A stretch of 64,000 nucleotides of DNA from Flavobacterium sasangense DSM 21067 (GCF_000686885.1 NZ_JMLU01000001.1:338222-402221), one strand, 5' to 3'. Shown: positions 17,115 through 26,181, numbered from the stretch's first letter. Made by a program: numbers and translations. Notes: a model not told the origin generated them from the sequence alone.

Positions 17115-18485
17115 ATGAGACATATTTTAGTCATTGGAGCAGGACGTTCTGCTTCATCTCTTATAAAATACCTTTTAGACCATTCAGAAGCTGAAAATCT
17201 TCAAGTTACTATTGGTGATTTGTCAGAAGAATTGGCAAAACAAAAGACCAACAATCATAAAAACGCCAGATCAATTGCTTTTGATATTTTCAATGAAGCG
17301 CAACGAAAAGAAGAAATTCAAAAAGCAGATGTGGTTGTTTCGATGTTACCTGCACATTTGCATTTAGAAGTAGCTAAAGATTGTATTACTTACAAAAAAC
17401 ATATGGTAACCGCATCTTATATTAGTCCAGCAATGCAAGAATTAGATGCTGCAGCTAAAGAAAATGGTTTGGTTTTTATGAATGAAATTGGGCTTGACCC
17501 AGGAATCGACCACATGAGTGCGATGAAAGTATTGGATGAAATTCGCGAAAAAGGCGGAAACATCATTTTATTCGAATCGTTCTGTGGTGGTTTAGTGGCT
17601 CCTGAAAGCGATACCAATTTATGGAATTACAAATTTACTTGGAATCCTAGAAATGTAGTATTAGCTGGACAAGGTGGTGCTGCCAAATTTATTCAAGAAG
17701 GCACTTATAAATACATCCCATACACTAAATTATTCAGAAGAACCGAGTTTTTAGAAGTAGAAGGTTACGGAAGATTTGAAGCATATGCCAACAGAGATTC
17801 TCTAAAATACAGAAGCGTTTACGGTTTAGATAATGCCTTAACTTGTTACCGAGGAACAATTAGAAGAGTTGGGTATTCAAGAGCTTGGGATATTTTAGTA
17901 CAACTAGGAATGACTGACGATTCATACACAATTGACAATTCGGAAAACATGACGTATCGTGAATTCACCAATTCGTTTTTACCTTATCACCCAACCGATA
18001 CTGTGGAAATTAAATTGCGTCACGCGCAAAAAATTGATCAAGATGATATCATTTGGGATAAATTAGTGGAAATTGATTTATTTAATCCGAACAAAAAAAT
18101 TGGTTTAATAAAAGCAACTCCAGCACAAATTTTAGAAAAAATCTTATCTGAAAAATGGGCTTTAGAACCAAATGACAAAGATATGATTGTGATGTATCAC
18201 AAATTTGGTTACGAACTAAACGGTGAGAAAAAACAAATTGATTCTACCATGGTTTGCATTGGTGACGACCAAACCTATACTTCAATGGCAAAAACGGTTG
18301 GACTTCCAGTTGCAATAGCTACGTTGAAAATCCTAAATAAAGAAATTACTACTCCAGGTGTACAACTACCAATTACAAAAGAAGTATACAATCCAATCCT
18401 GAAAGAATTAGAAGATTATGGCGTAATTTTCAAAGAAATGGAAGTGCCTTATTTAGGTTATAATCCATTGAATGTGAAAAATTAA
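17115..18485 (+). CDS. Saccharopine dehydrogenase family protein
   Basis: 456 residues. The NAD(P)-binding GAGRSA is at 7-12, and the protein has the long C-terminal domain of saccharopine dehydrogenase / reductase (LYS9-like), including the ESFCGGL and NEIGLDPGIDHM stretches around 120-160. In this family it splits saccharopine to glutamate and aminoadipate semialdehyde; in a bacterium without the fungal aminoadipate route that would serve lysine breakdown. An Lrp/AsnC regulator follows on the same strand behind a terminator, which fits amino-acid-responsive control. The substrate assignment is from the family. Confidence 0.85.
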   Translation: MRHILVIGAGRSASSLIKYLLDHSEAENLQVTIGDLSEELAKQKTNNHKNARSIAFDIFNEAQRKEEIQKADVVVSMLPAHLHLEVAKDCITYKKHMVTASYISPAMQELDAAAKENGLVFMNEIGLDPGIDHMSAMKVLDEIREKGGNIILFESFCGGLVAPESDTNLWNYKFTWNPRNVVLAGQGGAAKFIQEGTYKYIPYTKLFRRTEFLEVEGYGRFEAYANRDSLKYRSVYGLDNALTCYRGTIRRVGYSRAWDILVQLGMTDDSYTIDNSENMTYREFTNSFLPYHPTDTVEIKLRHAQKIDQDDIIWDKLVEIDLFNPNKKIGLIKATPAQILEKILSEKWALEPNDKDMIVMYHKFGYELNGEKKQIDSTMVCIGDDQTYTSMAKTVGLPVAIATLKILNKEITTPGVQLPITKEVYNPILKELEDYGVIFKEMEVPYLGYNPLNVKN

Positions 18486-18503
18486 ACCTTAATTCAAGAT
18501 TTG

Positions 18504-18538
18504 AAAATCCGAAATCGTAACTGGTTTCGGATTTTTTT
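18504..18538 (+). terminator. Intrinsic terminator after the saccharopine dehydrogenase gene
   Basis: ATCCGAAATC (18507-18516) pairs with GGTTTCGGAT (18523-18532), one U-G pair, followed by T7. Confidence 0.88.
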
Positions 18539-18586
18539 ATTTGGTTTGAAATTGATTTTGTACTTTTACTTTCAAATCAATTAAAA

Positions 18587-19057
18587 ATGAAGATAAATCA
18601 CTTACAAATTGAAATCGACGGAATCGACAAAGAAATCCTTCGTGATTTAATGGAAGATGCGCGTAAACCTATTTTACAGATTGCAAATAAAATTGGAATT
18701 TCAGGCGCTGCGATTCATCAACGTTTACGTAAATTGGAACAAGCTGGTGTAATTTCGGGTTCAAAATTTATTGTAGACACAAAAGTTTTGGGTTATAGCA
18801 CGATGGCTTTCATTGGAATATATTTGGAAAAAGCATCGAGTAATCCAGAAGTAGTTAAAGAATTAAAAAAAATTCCAGAAGTTTTGGAATGTCATTATAC
18901 TACTGGGAATTGGAGTATTTTAATCAAAATCATTTGCCGAGATAACGAACATTTGATGCAATTACTCAACAAGAAAATCCAACCCATTGATGGCGTTTCA
19001 CGAACAGAAACTTATATTTCTTTGGAACAGCAAATTGAAAGACAAATTCAGTTGTAA
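18587..19057 (+). CDS. Lrp/AsnC-family transcriptional regulator
   Basis: 156 residues: N-terminal winged helix-turn-helix (about 14-60, ISGAAIHQRLRKLEQAG as recognition region) and a C-terminal RAM ligand-binding domain (about 70-150). Such proteins form octamers and sense amino acids. Its place right behind the saccharopine dehydrogenase gene suggests it controls lysine or related amino-acid metabolism. No operator could be picked out with confidence. Confidence 0.93.
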   Translation: MKINHLQIEIDGIDKEILRDLMEDARKPILQIANKIGISGAAIHQRLRKLEQAGVISGSKFIVDTKVLGYSTMAFIGIYLEKASSNPEVVKELKKIPEVLECHYTTGNWSILIKIICRDNEHLMQLLNKKIQPIDGVSRTETYISLEQQIERQIQL

Positions 19058-19085
19058 AGTTTAATTACAATTTCAAAAATCAATA

Positions 19086-19116
19086 AAAAACCCAAACTCT
19101 GAATGAATTTGGGTTT
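19086..19116 (-). terminator. Terminator of the zinc peptidase gene, shared-stem family
   Basis: Read on the minus strand: CCCAAATTC, short loop, GAGTTTGGG, then T6. The stem is at 19088-19096 and 19108-19116, with further pairing inside. The plus strand has only three T behind the stem, so it works mainly for the minus gene. Confidence 0.82.
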
Positions 19117-19136
19117 AAAATATAATATCAAACTAA

Positions 19137-19832
19137 TTACTCTCTCGAACCTAAAATTTGAAAAGCCCAATATAATAAAGACGCTAATGCTCCTAAAGCC
19201 GCCACCACATAAGTTCTTGCTGCCCATTTTAATGAATCTTCGGCACCTGCATATTCTTGTTGGCTCACCATATTTTTATTTTTTAACCAAGCCAAAGCTC
19301 TGTTACTTGCATCGTATTCTACTGGTAGTGTTACAAAACTAAACGTTGTTGCAATTGCCATTAAAATCAAACCAGCAACCGCTACATAAAAACCAATACT
19401 AGATTTTGAAGCGAAACCTAAAATCAAACCACCCATAATTAACCATTGAGACATACTTGAAGAAATGTTTACCACTGGAACCATTTTTGAACGCATTGTT
19501 AACCAACTATAAGCATGAGCATGTTGTACTGCATGCCCAACTTCGTGAGCCGCAACAGCAGCCGCAGCCGCATTTCTTTGATTGTAAACTGCTTCTGACA
19601 AGTTTACAGTTTTATCCATCGGATTGTAATGATCCGTTAATCTTCCTGGTGTTGAAATGACTTTTACATCAAAAATTCCGTGATCGTGAAGCATTTTCTC
19701 TGCGATTTCTGCACCACTCATTCCGTTTCTTAACGACACTTTTGAATAATATTCAAACTTGCTCTTCAAACGCGAGCTTACTAACCAACTTACTAGAGCT
19801 ATCGCTCCAATCATAATATAATATCCTAACAT
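19137..19832 (-). CDS. Neutral zinc metallopeptidase (YugP-like)
   Basis: Membrane metallopeptidase of 231 residues. The start is placed at the ATG at 19832; the frame is open back to 19910 but the extra 26 residues look like translated leader. Helix 1 (about 3-20) is followed by a cytoplasmic or periplasmic domain with the zinc-binding HEVGH at 96-100 and two or more hydrophobic helices behind it (about 120-180), then a C-terminal helix. The family is common and poorly characterised. Same strand as the coiled-coil membrane protein upstream, about 100 bases apart. Confidence 0.88.
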   Translation of the reverse strand: MLGYYIMIGAIALVSWLVSSRLKSKFEYYSKVSLRNGMSGAEIAEKMLHDHGIFDVKVISTPGRLTDHYNPMDKTVNLSEAVYNQRNAAAAAVAAHEVGHAVQHAHAYSWLTMRSKMVPVVNISSSMSQWLIMGGLILGFASKSSIGFYVAVAGLILMAIATTFSFVTLPVEYDASNRALAWLKNKNMVSQQEYAGAEDSLKWAARTYVVAALGALASLLYWAFQILGSRE

Positions 19833-19933
19833 ATCTATTTTTTTAATTTCTAAATTTAGTAAAATCAATAACAAATTACAAGCCAAAGTTACAAAATGAC
19901 AATTTGGCATTCGTTAAATATTTCAAAAAACAA

Positions 19934-20356
19934 TTATTCTTGCATTTGTTTTACAGGAGATTTCTTCGAAACATCCATCACTGGAACCATTCCGTTTGTT
20001 GGCACATAGATAATTTGAGGCAAATCGCCTTTATCAGCTAGCTTTTCTAAGGTTCTAATGAATAAATATTGGTTATAGGTTTCGCTCAAAGTTCCGTTTT
20101 CAACTCGCATTGCTTCTGCCATACCTCTTGCGCGTTCGATTTCGGCTTGCGCGTTTAATTTTTCAGCTTCTAATTTGGCTTTAGCTTCTTCTACTAAAAT
20201 TCTTCGATTTTGTTCGGCCTTTGCCATTTCTGCTTTTCCTGCCATTTCTTGTTGCCAAACATTATATCTTGGCAAACCGAACATTAATGCTGCAATAAAT
20301 ACAAATGCAATGATTACAACTCCAGCAATTAGTTTTCCAACGTTTCTTTTTTCCAT
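19934..20356 (-). CDS. Short SPFH-tail-like membrane protein without an SPFH domain
   Basis: 140 residues: one membrane helix (about 8-28), then an Ala/Glu/Lys-rich coiled coil (about 35-85) with the AEIERARGMAEAMRVENG stretch, and a short tail with PQIIYVPTNGMVPVMD. The coiled coil and tail resemble the C-terminal end of prohibitin or stomatin proteins, but the SPFH domain that should separate helix and coiled coil is absent. It may be a small flavobacterial family of its own or a shortened homologue. Function unknown; a scaffold in the inner membrane is the likely role. Confidence 0.75.
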   Translation of the reverse strand: MEKRNVGKLIAGVVIIAFVFIAALMFGLPRYNVWQQEMAGKAEMAKAEQNRRILVEEAKAKLEAEKLNAQAEIERARGMAEAMRVENGTLSETYNQYLFIRTLEKLADKGDLPQIIYVPTNGMVPVMDVSKKSPVKQMQE

Positions 20357-20420
20357 TTTTATAGTTTTTTAGTTTACCTATTATACGTAAAAAATGAAAA
20401 ATGTTACAAAAACGAATAGA

Positions 20421-20469
20421 AAAAACCGCAGATTCTCAGATTTCAAATTAATCTGCGAATCTGCGGTTT
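20421..20469 (-). terminator. Long hairpin terminator of leuS with internal repeat
   Basis: An 18-bp stem (20425-20442 against 20450-20467, one mismatch) with a 7-base loop is followed on the minus strand by T6. Each arm itself contains a near-direct repeat of CAGATT, so the element looks like a dispersed repeat recruited as terminator. Confidence 0.8.
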
Positions 20470-20485
20470 AATATTATACACCTAG

Positions 20486-20543
20486 TTTGTCACTGTGAAA
20501 GAATTTCTACAAAGTTTGCGTTAGACTTTTACGTAATGACAAA
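20486..20543. repeat. 58-base element with short terminal inverted repeats
   Basis: TTTGTCA (20486-20492) is the inverse of TGACAAA (20537-20543); with one mismatch the match extends to 9 bases. It lies between leuS and its terminator. The form resembles the small palindromic elements scattered through Bacteroidota genomes. Only one copy is visible here. Confidence 0.4.
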
Positions 20544-20555
20544 AATGTGCCGAAA

Positions 20556-23390
20556 TTACCCCACCAAATTAATAATCTTACCTGGAACGATAATCACTTT
20601 GTTTGGTGTTCTTCCTTGTAATTGGTTTTGTGTTCTTTCATCAGCCATTACGATTTCTTCGATTTGAACTGCTGTTAAATCTAAAGGCAATTTAATCGTG
20701 AAACGCATTTTTCCGTTGAATGAAACTGGATATTCTTTTTCTGATTCTATTAAATATTTTTCTTCAAATTTTGGAAAACCAACTGTTGCTACAGAACCTT
20801 CGTGACCTAAAGCGCTCCATAATTCTTCTGCAATATGAGGTGCGTAAGGCGAAACTAAGACCGCTAATGGTTCTAAAATCGCGTGGTGATGGCATTTTTG
20901 TTGAGCCAACTCATTCACGCAAATCATAAATTGCGAAACCGAAGTATTGAAAGAGAAATTCTCGATATCTTCTGTAACTTTTTTGATGGTTTTGTGAAGC
21001 GATTTGTACATTTCTGCGGTTGGTTCATCGTTAACAATTACTGAACCGTTGTCATCAAAATATAATCTCCACAATTTTTTCAAGAAACCAGAAACCCCAG
21101 TAATTCCAGCTGTATTCCAAGGTTTAGATTGCTCTAATGGACCTAAGAACATTTCGTATAAACGTAACGTATCTGCACCATATTCTTCACAAATATCATC
21201 TGGCGAAACTACATTGTATTTCGATTTCGACATTTTTTCTACTTCACGACCTACGATGTATTTTCCATCTTCTAAAATAAATTCTGCATTGGCATAATCA
21301 GAATATAAAGGATGATTTTTGAATTTTTCGATATCCAATTCATTAGTGATGTCGTTGATTACGGATAAATCAACATGGATTGGATGAACATTTTTATCTT
21401 TTATTAATCCTTTTGAATATAAAGTTTTAGAATCTTCACTTCTATACACAAAAGCACTCATTCCCAAAATCATTCCTTGATTAATCAATTTTTTGAATGG
21501 TTCTTCGGTTGGAGCATAACCTCTGTCTTTTAAGAATTTATTCCAAAAACGAGAATATAATAAATGTCCGGTGGCGTGCTCGCTTCCTCCAATATATAAA
21601 TCTACGTTTTCCCAATATTTTAATGCGTCTTCGCTTGCAAAATCGTTTTCGTTTTGAGCATCCATATAACGCATCCAATACCAAGAAGAACCTGCCCAAC
21701 CAGGCATAGTGTTTAATTCTAACGGGAAAATATTCACGTTATCCATTAACTGATTACTAACCACTGAACACTGAACACTATCCCATGCCCAAACTGTTGC
21801 ATTTCCTAATGGTGGTTGACCGTCTTCAGTTGGTAAGTATTTTTCCACTTCTGGCAACACGATTGGCAAATGTTTTTTGTCAATCATTTGTGGTAAACCA
21901 TTCACGTAATATACTGGAAAAGGTTCGCCCCAATAGCGTTGACGAGAGAAAACCGCATCACGTAAACGGTAATTTACTTTTGCTTTTCCTGCGCCTATTT
22001 TTTCTAATTCTTCGATTACTTTTTTCGTTCCGGTTTTGTAATCTAATCCGTTTAAGAAATCAGAATTGACTAATTCGAAACCGCCTTTTTCTCCGTAAGC
22101 TGCTTCTGAAATATCTTGATTGAAAATATTTTTAATTTCTGGCATTCCGTGAGTTCCTTTAAAGAAATTCGCGAAAGCATAATCACGCTCATCGCCACAT
22201 GGAACTGCCATAACAGCTCCAGTTCCGTAACCTGCTAATACGTAATCGCCAATCCAAACTGGAATTGGTTCTTTTGTAAATGGATGTTCAGCATACGCTC
22301 CAGTGAAAACTCCTGAAATTGTCTTAACATCTGCCATTCTTTCTCTTTCCGAACGTTTTGCAGTAGCTTCAATGTAAGCATCAACCGCTGCTTTTTGTTC
22401 TGGAGTTGTGATTTGTGCAACCAATTCGTGCTCTGGCGCTAACGTCATAAATGTTACTCCGAAAATGGTATCAGGACGCGTTGTGAAAACTTCGATTACT
22501 GCATCATGATTTTTTACATTGAAAGTTACAGAAGCTCCTACACTTTTCCCAATCCAGTTTCTTTGTGATTCTTTGATCGATTCACTCCAATCGATGGTTT
22601 CTAAACCTTGTAACAAACGCTCGGCATAAGCTGAAATTCGCATCGACCATTGGGTCATTTTTTTACGAACAACTGGATGTCCCCCACGTTCAGAAACTCC
22701 GTTTACGATTTCGTCATTAGCTAAAACCGTTCCTAATGCTGGACACCAGTTCACTTCGGTTTCGGCTAAATAGGTTAATCTATATTGTAATAAGATTTTT
22801 TGTTGTTGTTCTAATGAAAAGGATTTCCAATCCTCTGCTGAAAATGGTATGATGTTATCATCACAAACCGCATTTACATTCGCGTTTCCATTTTTCTCAA
22901 ATTCTTGAATTAACGTGCAAATGCTTTCTGCTTTATCGGTAGCTTTATTGTACCAAGATTCGAATAATTGAATGAAAATCCACTGTGTATGTTTGTAATA
23001 ATCAGGATTTGAAGTACGTACTTCTCTGCTCCAATCAAATGAAAATCCGATTTTGTCCAATTGTTCACGGTAGCGTGCAATATTCTCACGAGTTGTTTTT
23101 TCAGGATGTTGTCCAGTCTGAATCGCATATTGTTCCGCTGGCAAACCAAACGAATCGTACCCTTGAGGATGCAACACATTAAAACCTTGATGTCTTTTAT
23201 AACGTGCCACAATATCAGAAGCAATGTAACCTAGCGGATGCCCTACGTGCAACCCAGCTCCAGAAGGATAAGGAAACATGTCTAATACATAATACTTAGG
23301 TTTATCTGAATTGTTTTTAGCAGCAAAAGTTTGGTTTTCTGCCCAATATTGTTGCCATTTGGCTTCGATTTTTTCGTGGTGGTATTTCAT
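20556..23390 (-). CDS. leuS: Leucine--tRNA ligase
   Basis: Class I synthetase that charges tRNA-Leu and edits mischarged products. 944 residues, longer than the roughly 860 of E. coli because of a Bacteroidota-type insertion around 145-185 before LAETEVNWCPALG. The HIGH motif is HVGH at 48-51, the editing domain spans roughly 250-440 (with TTRPDTIFGVT), and KMSKS is near 719. Residues of about 538-549, just before ELNTMPGWAGSSWYW, are encoded by a perfectly phased 7-base repeat tract (21745-21779). A TATTTTTG element lies 76 bases upstream of the start, and 7/8-base repeats occupy the leader. Confidence 0.97.
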   Translation of the reverse strand: MKYHHEKIEAKWQQYWAENQTFAAKNNSDKPKYYVLDMFPYPSGAGLHVGHPLGYIASDIVARYKRHQGFNVLHPQGYDSFGLPAEQYAIQTGQHPEKTTRENIARYREQLDKIGFSFDWSREVRTSNPDYYKHTQWIFIQLFESWYNKATDKAESICTLIQEFEKNGNANVNAVCDDNIIPFSAEDWKSFSLEQQQKILLQYRLTYLAETEVNWCPALGTVLANDEIVNGVSERGGHPVVRKKMTQWSMRISAYAERLLQGLETIDWSESIKESQRNWIGKSVGASVTFNVKNHDAVIEVFTTRPDTIFGVTFMTLAPEHELVAQITTPEQKAAVDAYIEATAKRSERERMADVKTISGVFTGAYAEHPFTKEPIPVWIGDYVLAGYGTGAVMAVPCGDERDYAFANFFKGTHGMPEIKNIFNQDISEAAYGEKGGFELVNSDFLNGLDYKTGTKKVIEELEKIGAGKAKVNYRLRDAVFSRQRYWGEPFPVYYVNGLPQMIDKKHLPIVLPEVEKYLPTEDGQPPLGNATVWAWDSVQCSVVSNQLMDNVNIFPLELNTMPGWAGSSWYWMRYMDAQNENDFASEDALKYWENVDLYIGGSEHATGHLLYSRFWNKFLKDRGYAPTEEPFKKLINQGMILGMSAFVYRSEDSKTLYSKGLIKDKNVHPIHVDLSVINDITNELDIEKFKNHPLYSDYANAEFILEDGKYIVGREVEKMSKSKYNVVSPDDICEEYGADTLRLYEMFLGPLEQSKPWNTAGITGVSGFLKKLWRLYFDDNGSVIVNDEPTAEMYKSLHKTIKKVTEDIENFSFNTSVSQFMICVNELAQQKCHHHAILEPLAVLVSPYAPHIAEELWSALGHEGSVATVGFPKFEEKYLIESEKEYPVSFNGKMRFTIKLPLDLTAVQIEEIVMADERTQNQLQGRTPNKVIIVPGKIINLVG
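21745..21779. repeat. Heptad array inside leuS
   Basis: Five 7-base units in exact phase (plus-strand starts 21745, 21752, 21759, 21766, 21773), every one ending in ACT; the last two are both GAACACT. It is read in frame as part of leuS. The same 7-base construction fills several intergenic gaps in this window. Confidence 0.65.
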
Positions 23391-23396
23391 GAGTTT

Positions 23397-23427
23397 GTTT
23401 AAATGTTTAAAGTTTAAATGTTTAAAA
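23397..23427. repeat. 7/8-base repeats in the leuS leader
   Basis: GTTTAAAT, GTTTAAA, GTTTAAAT and GTTTAAAA follow each other directly, i.e. a 15-base unit twice, beginning 7 bases upstream of the leuS start codon. Confidence 0.55.
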
Positions 23428-23465
23428 GAATTTCTTCTAAATCATTTAACGCTTAAAAATCGGTG

Positions 23466-23473
23466 CAAAAATA
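23466..23473 (-). promoter_or_regulatory. -7 element of leuS
   Basis: Minus-strand TATTTTTG followed by CACC. A repeated TTTTATAAAAC lies just upstream of it. Confidence 0.5.
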
Positions 23474-23496
23474 CGTTTTATAAAACTTTTATAAAA

Positions 23497-25152
23497 CTAA
23501 TCTTTAAAATATAGTGTTCCGTTTGGATTAGCATAGCCTTTGAAGTTTTTGTTTTCGTCTTCTAATGCGATGTATTCTATTGCTTCCAACAAGGAAATTC
23601 CTTTTTTACTACTACTAATAGAGTATTTAATTTCTCTAACAGGATACGGATAATAATTAGGAAGTAACGTCAATACATAATCCGAATTACTGTAGTAACT
23701 AATGTATGCCGAATGTTGGTTTCCTTTTTTTACTCTCAAGAAACTTTGATTTTCTGAATTAAATGTGATACTTTCAAATTCAATCGGCAATTTAATTTCT
23801 TTCTTTTCGGAAACCAATCCAAACAAGTTGTTTTTCTTAACCAAAAACACTTGCTCTTTAAACGATGATGTTATGGTGTAGCCCATTTTAATTTCGTCAT
23901 ATTCAGCAGGCAGAATAAAAGCATGATTAACATCAATAACACCATATTTCATGATTTTGGTTTTTTTATCTAACATCCCAACTTTAAAATAATTTTTAAA
24001 ACCCGAATCATATTTTTTTTCAGACTTCATAGGTTCTAAGAAATCATATTCCACACTTTTTTGAAATGGGAATTGGTATACTAAACCGTATTTGTTTTTC
24101 TTTTGGTAAATAATATAATTAAAGTATGATTGTGTGGAATCAGAAAATGATTTTTCGTCTACTACAAGTCCTTTTGATTTAAAAATTTCTATTTTATCTG
24201 CTTTAATTGGAAACTTTATAAGCTTTACATTTTTTTTGACATTGTTTGAAACCTCAACTTCTATTTGGTTTTCTTTTAAAACATATTTGTAGTAAGAAGT
24301 TCCTTTTGGCGTTTTTCTGGTAGTATTCCCTCTTCCTGGTCCATCTCCACTTCCAGAACCAGTTCCTGAATAACCTCTAGGCTCTTCAACAACCATTTCA
24401 CTATCCATATTTGGAACTACAATATTATCTTCGTAATTGTTATATCCTTCTTTTTTCTTTTTTGTCCCTGTATTTTCTTGAATATACTGACTATCTTTTT
24501 TGTTATCTAAAAGAATGATTCGACTTTCTTCTACTCTAAAATATTTAGTTTCAACAGCACTTGTTGCAGTTTGTTTTACATAAGCAATTGCTAATTCTTC
24601 TTTTGATTTTTTATTGTCTAATTCTATCGAAAAAACGTCTTTTAACACATAACTTAGCTTGTTATCATTGTAATAATCCAAATTTACTAACGATTCTCTT
24701 CCTTCTAAATCCTTTATGTAAAAACCAATAATAAAAGTAGTATCATAACGCTTATCATTTCCTTTAATTCCTTTTAAATAAGAAAGCGGTTGATTAATTA
24801 GTAATTCCCCTTTTGTGTTGTATAAATAGTTGATTTCTTTTTTATCAGCTCCTTTTTTAACTGCAATTATCAAATTAGTTGACACATACTGCAATTTTTG
24901 AAATTCAACAGGAATTACATTTTTTGAACCTATGTAAACACCTGAGTTATTTCCTGAAGTGACTTCAAAGAAAAACTTTTCATTACTTGAAGCTTTTCGT
25001 ATCGCATCGTATTTAGGAGTCACCAAAACCTTAGCATTTTCATCACACAATCCCCATAAATTTCCTTCTCGATAAGGGAAAATATTTTCTTGCGCCATTA
25101 ATGTTAGTGCAAAAAAGAATAAAAGTGCCGAAATCTTAAATCGTAATGTCAT
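23497..25152 (-). CDS. Secreted WG-repeat protein
   Basis: 551 residues. Signal peptide 1-20 (ending LMAQ), then degenerate WG-type repeats: NLWGLCDENAKVLVTPKYD near 31-49, and again KNKYGLVYQF, MKYGVIDVNHAFILPAEYD and NNLFGLVSEKKE in the C-terminal half. Such repeats build beta-propeller-like or solenoid folds in periplasmic or surface proteins. A low-complexity segment rich in Gly, Ser and Asp (GSGSGDGPGRG, near 265-275) divides the two halves and suggests a flexible hinge. Function unknown. It lies upstream of leuS on the same strand with no terminator between, so read-through is possible. Confidence 0.75.
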   Translation of the reverse strand: MTLRFKISALLFFFALTLMAQENIFPYREGNLWGLCDENAKVLVTPKYDAIRKASSNEKFFFEVTSGNNSGVYIGSKNVIPVEFQKLQYVSTNLIIAVKKGADKKEINYLYNTKGELLINQPLSYLKGIKGNDKRYDTTFIIGFYIKDLEGRESLVNLDYYNDNKLSYVLKDVFSIELDNKKSKEELAIAYVKQTATSAVETKYFRVEESRIILLDNKKDSQYIQENTGTKKKKEGYNNYEDNIVVPNMDSEMVVEEPRGYSGTGSGSGDGPGRGNTTRKTPKGTSYYKYVLKENQIEVEVSNNVKKNVKLIKFPIKADKIEIFKSKGLVVDEKSFSDSTQSYFNYIIYQKKNKYGLVYQFPFQKSVEYDFLEPMKSEKKYDSGFKNYFKVGMLDKKTKIMKYGVIDVNHAFILPAEYDEIKMGYTITSSFKEQVFLVKKNNLFGLVSEKKEIKLPIEFESITFNSENQSFLRVKKGNQHSAYISYYSNSDYVLTLLPNYYPYPVREIKYSISSSKKGISLLEAIEYIALEDENKNFKGYANPNGTLYFKD

Positions 25153-25268
25153 TTTTATGAATTTAAAACTTCAAATTTACTGATTATAAATACTAAAGTT
25201 AAAACTTTGTTGTTATATTCTATGTAAACAAAATTTCTTTACTATTTTTACGGCTTAAATAAAATTAT

Positions 25269-26144
25269 ATGGCATCATCTTTTGAAAATTACAACAAACG
25301 ACGTTTGATATCTTCTTACTTTTCGGTAGTATTGAGTATCTTTTTAGTATTGTTCCTTTTAGGAGCTTTAGGACTTTTTGTAATTAATTCGAAAAAGATA
25401 ACCAACGATTTTAAAGAAAACATACCTATGACCGTTTTCTTTGATAACGATGCAAAAGACTCCACTATTAGCGCTTTTGACACGGAATTAAAAAACGCCA
25501 AATTCATCAAAGAATATGCTTTTGTTCACAAGGATAGTGCTGCTAAAAACAATGTGGACATCGTTGGAAAAGATTTTATGGAGTTTTTAGGATTCAATCC
25601 ACTTCAAAATTCATTTGATATTCACTTAAAAGGAGATTACGTTAATGCAGATAGTATCAAGAAAATTGAGCGTAACATTCGTAAAAACGAAATGGTTTCG
25701 GAAATTATCTACGATAAAGAATTGGTTGACATGGTAAACGAAAACGTAACAAAAATCACGTTTTGGATTTTAATCATCAGCGGAATTTTAACGGTTGTAG
25801 CGATGTTGTTAATCAATAGCTCTATGCGATTATCGATTTATTCTCACCGTTTTACTATTAAAACCATGCAAATGGTGGGAGCAACAAAATCGTTTATTAG
25901 AAAACCTTTTATTTGGAGAAGTATTAAACTAGGATTAATTGGTTCTGGATTAGCTATCATAGGAATTATCGCTTTAGCTATTTATGTAGATGGCATATTC
26001 CCAAGTTTAGGCATTGCTAAAGATTACGTTTCACTTGGAATAGTAATTACAGGTGTTTTAGGAATTGGAATTCTAATCACTTGGATTAGTACCTTCTTTG
26101 CTACACAACGTTTCTTGAATTTAAAAACAGACGATTTATATTAA
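25269..26144 (+). CDS. ftsX: Cell-division permease-like protein FtsX
   Basis: Inner-membrane protein of 291 residues with the FtsX layout: a cytoplasmic N-terminus, first helix (about 20-42), a periplasmic domain (about 45-160) with IPMTVFFDN, and three C-terminal helices (about 165-187, 215-240, 258-285) of the ABC permease type. With the ATPase FtsE it forms a transmembrane switch that activates peptidoglycan hydrolases at the septum. ftsE is not adjacent here, as is common in Bacteroidota. It heads a run with DUF3098, uppP and truB, all on the plus strand. Confidence 0.92.
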   Translation: MASSFENYNKRRLISSYFSVVLSIFLVLFLLGALGLFVINSKKITNDFKENIPMTVFFDNDAKDSTISAFDTELKNAKFIKEYAFVHKDSAAKNNVDIVGKDFMEFLGFNPLQNSFDIHLKGDYVNADSIKKIERNIRKNEMVSEIIYDKELVDMVNENVTKITFWILIISGILTVVAMLLINSSMRLSIYSHRFTIKTMQMVGATKSFIRKPFIWRSIKLGLIGSGLAIIGIIALAIYVDGIFPSLGIAKDYVSLGIVITGVLGIGILITWISTFFATQRFLNLKTDDLY

Positions 26145-26146
26145 TT

Positions 26147-26181
26147 GATGGAAGTTGGATGATGGAAGATGGATGAAAAAA
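26147..26181. repeat. Heptad array between ftsX and the DUF3098 gene
   Basis: Five 7-base units in exact phase starting 3 bases after the ftsX stop: GATGGAA and GATGGAT types alternate with GTTGGAT; the last unit is GAAAAAA. All begin with G. Confidence 0.65.

Noticed and set aside
22910..23224. 104-residue open frame inside leuS, and similar frames opposite asnS, rpoN and the exporter gene
   Set aside because: They are alternative frames of clear genes, without family resemblance or own signals.
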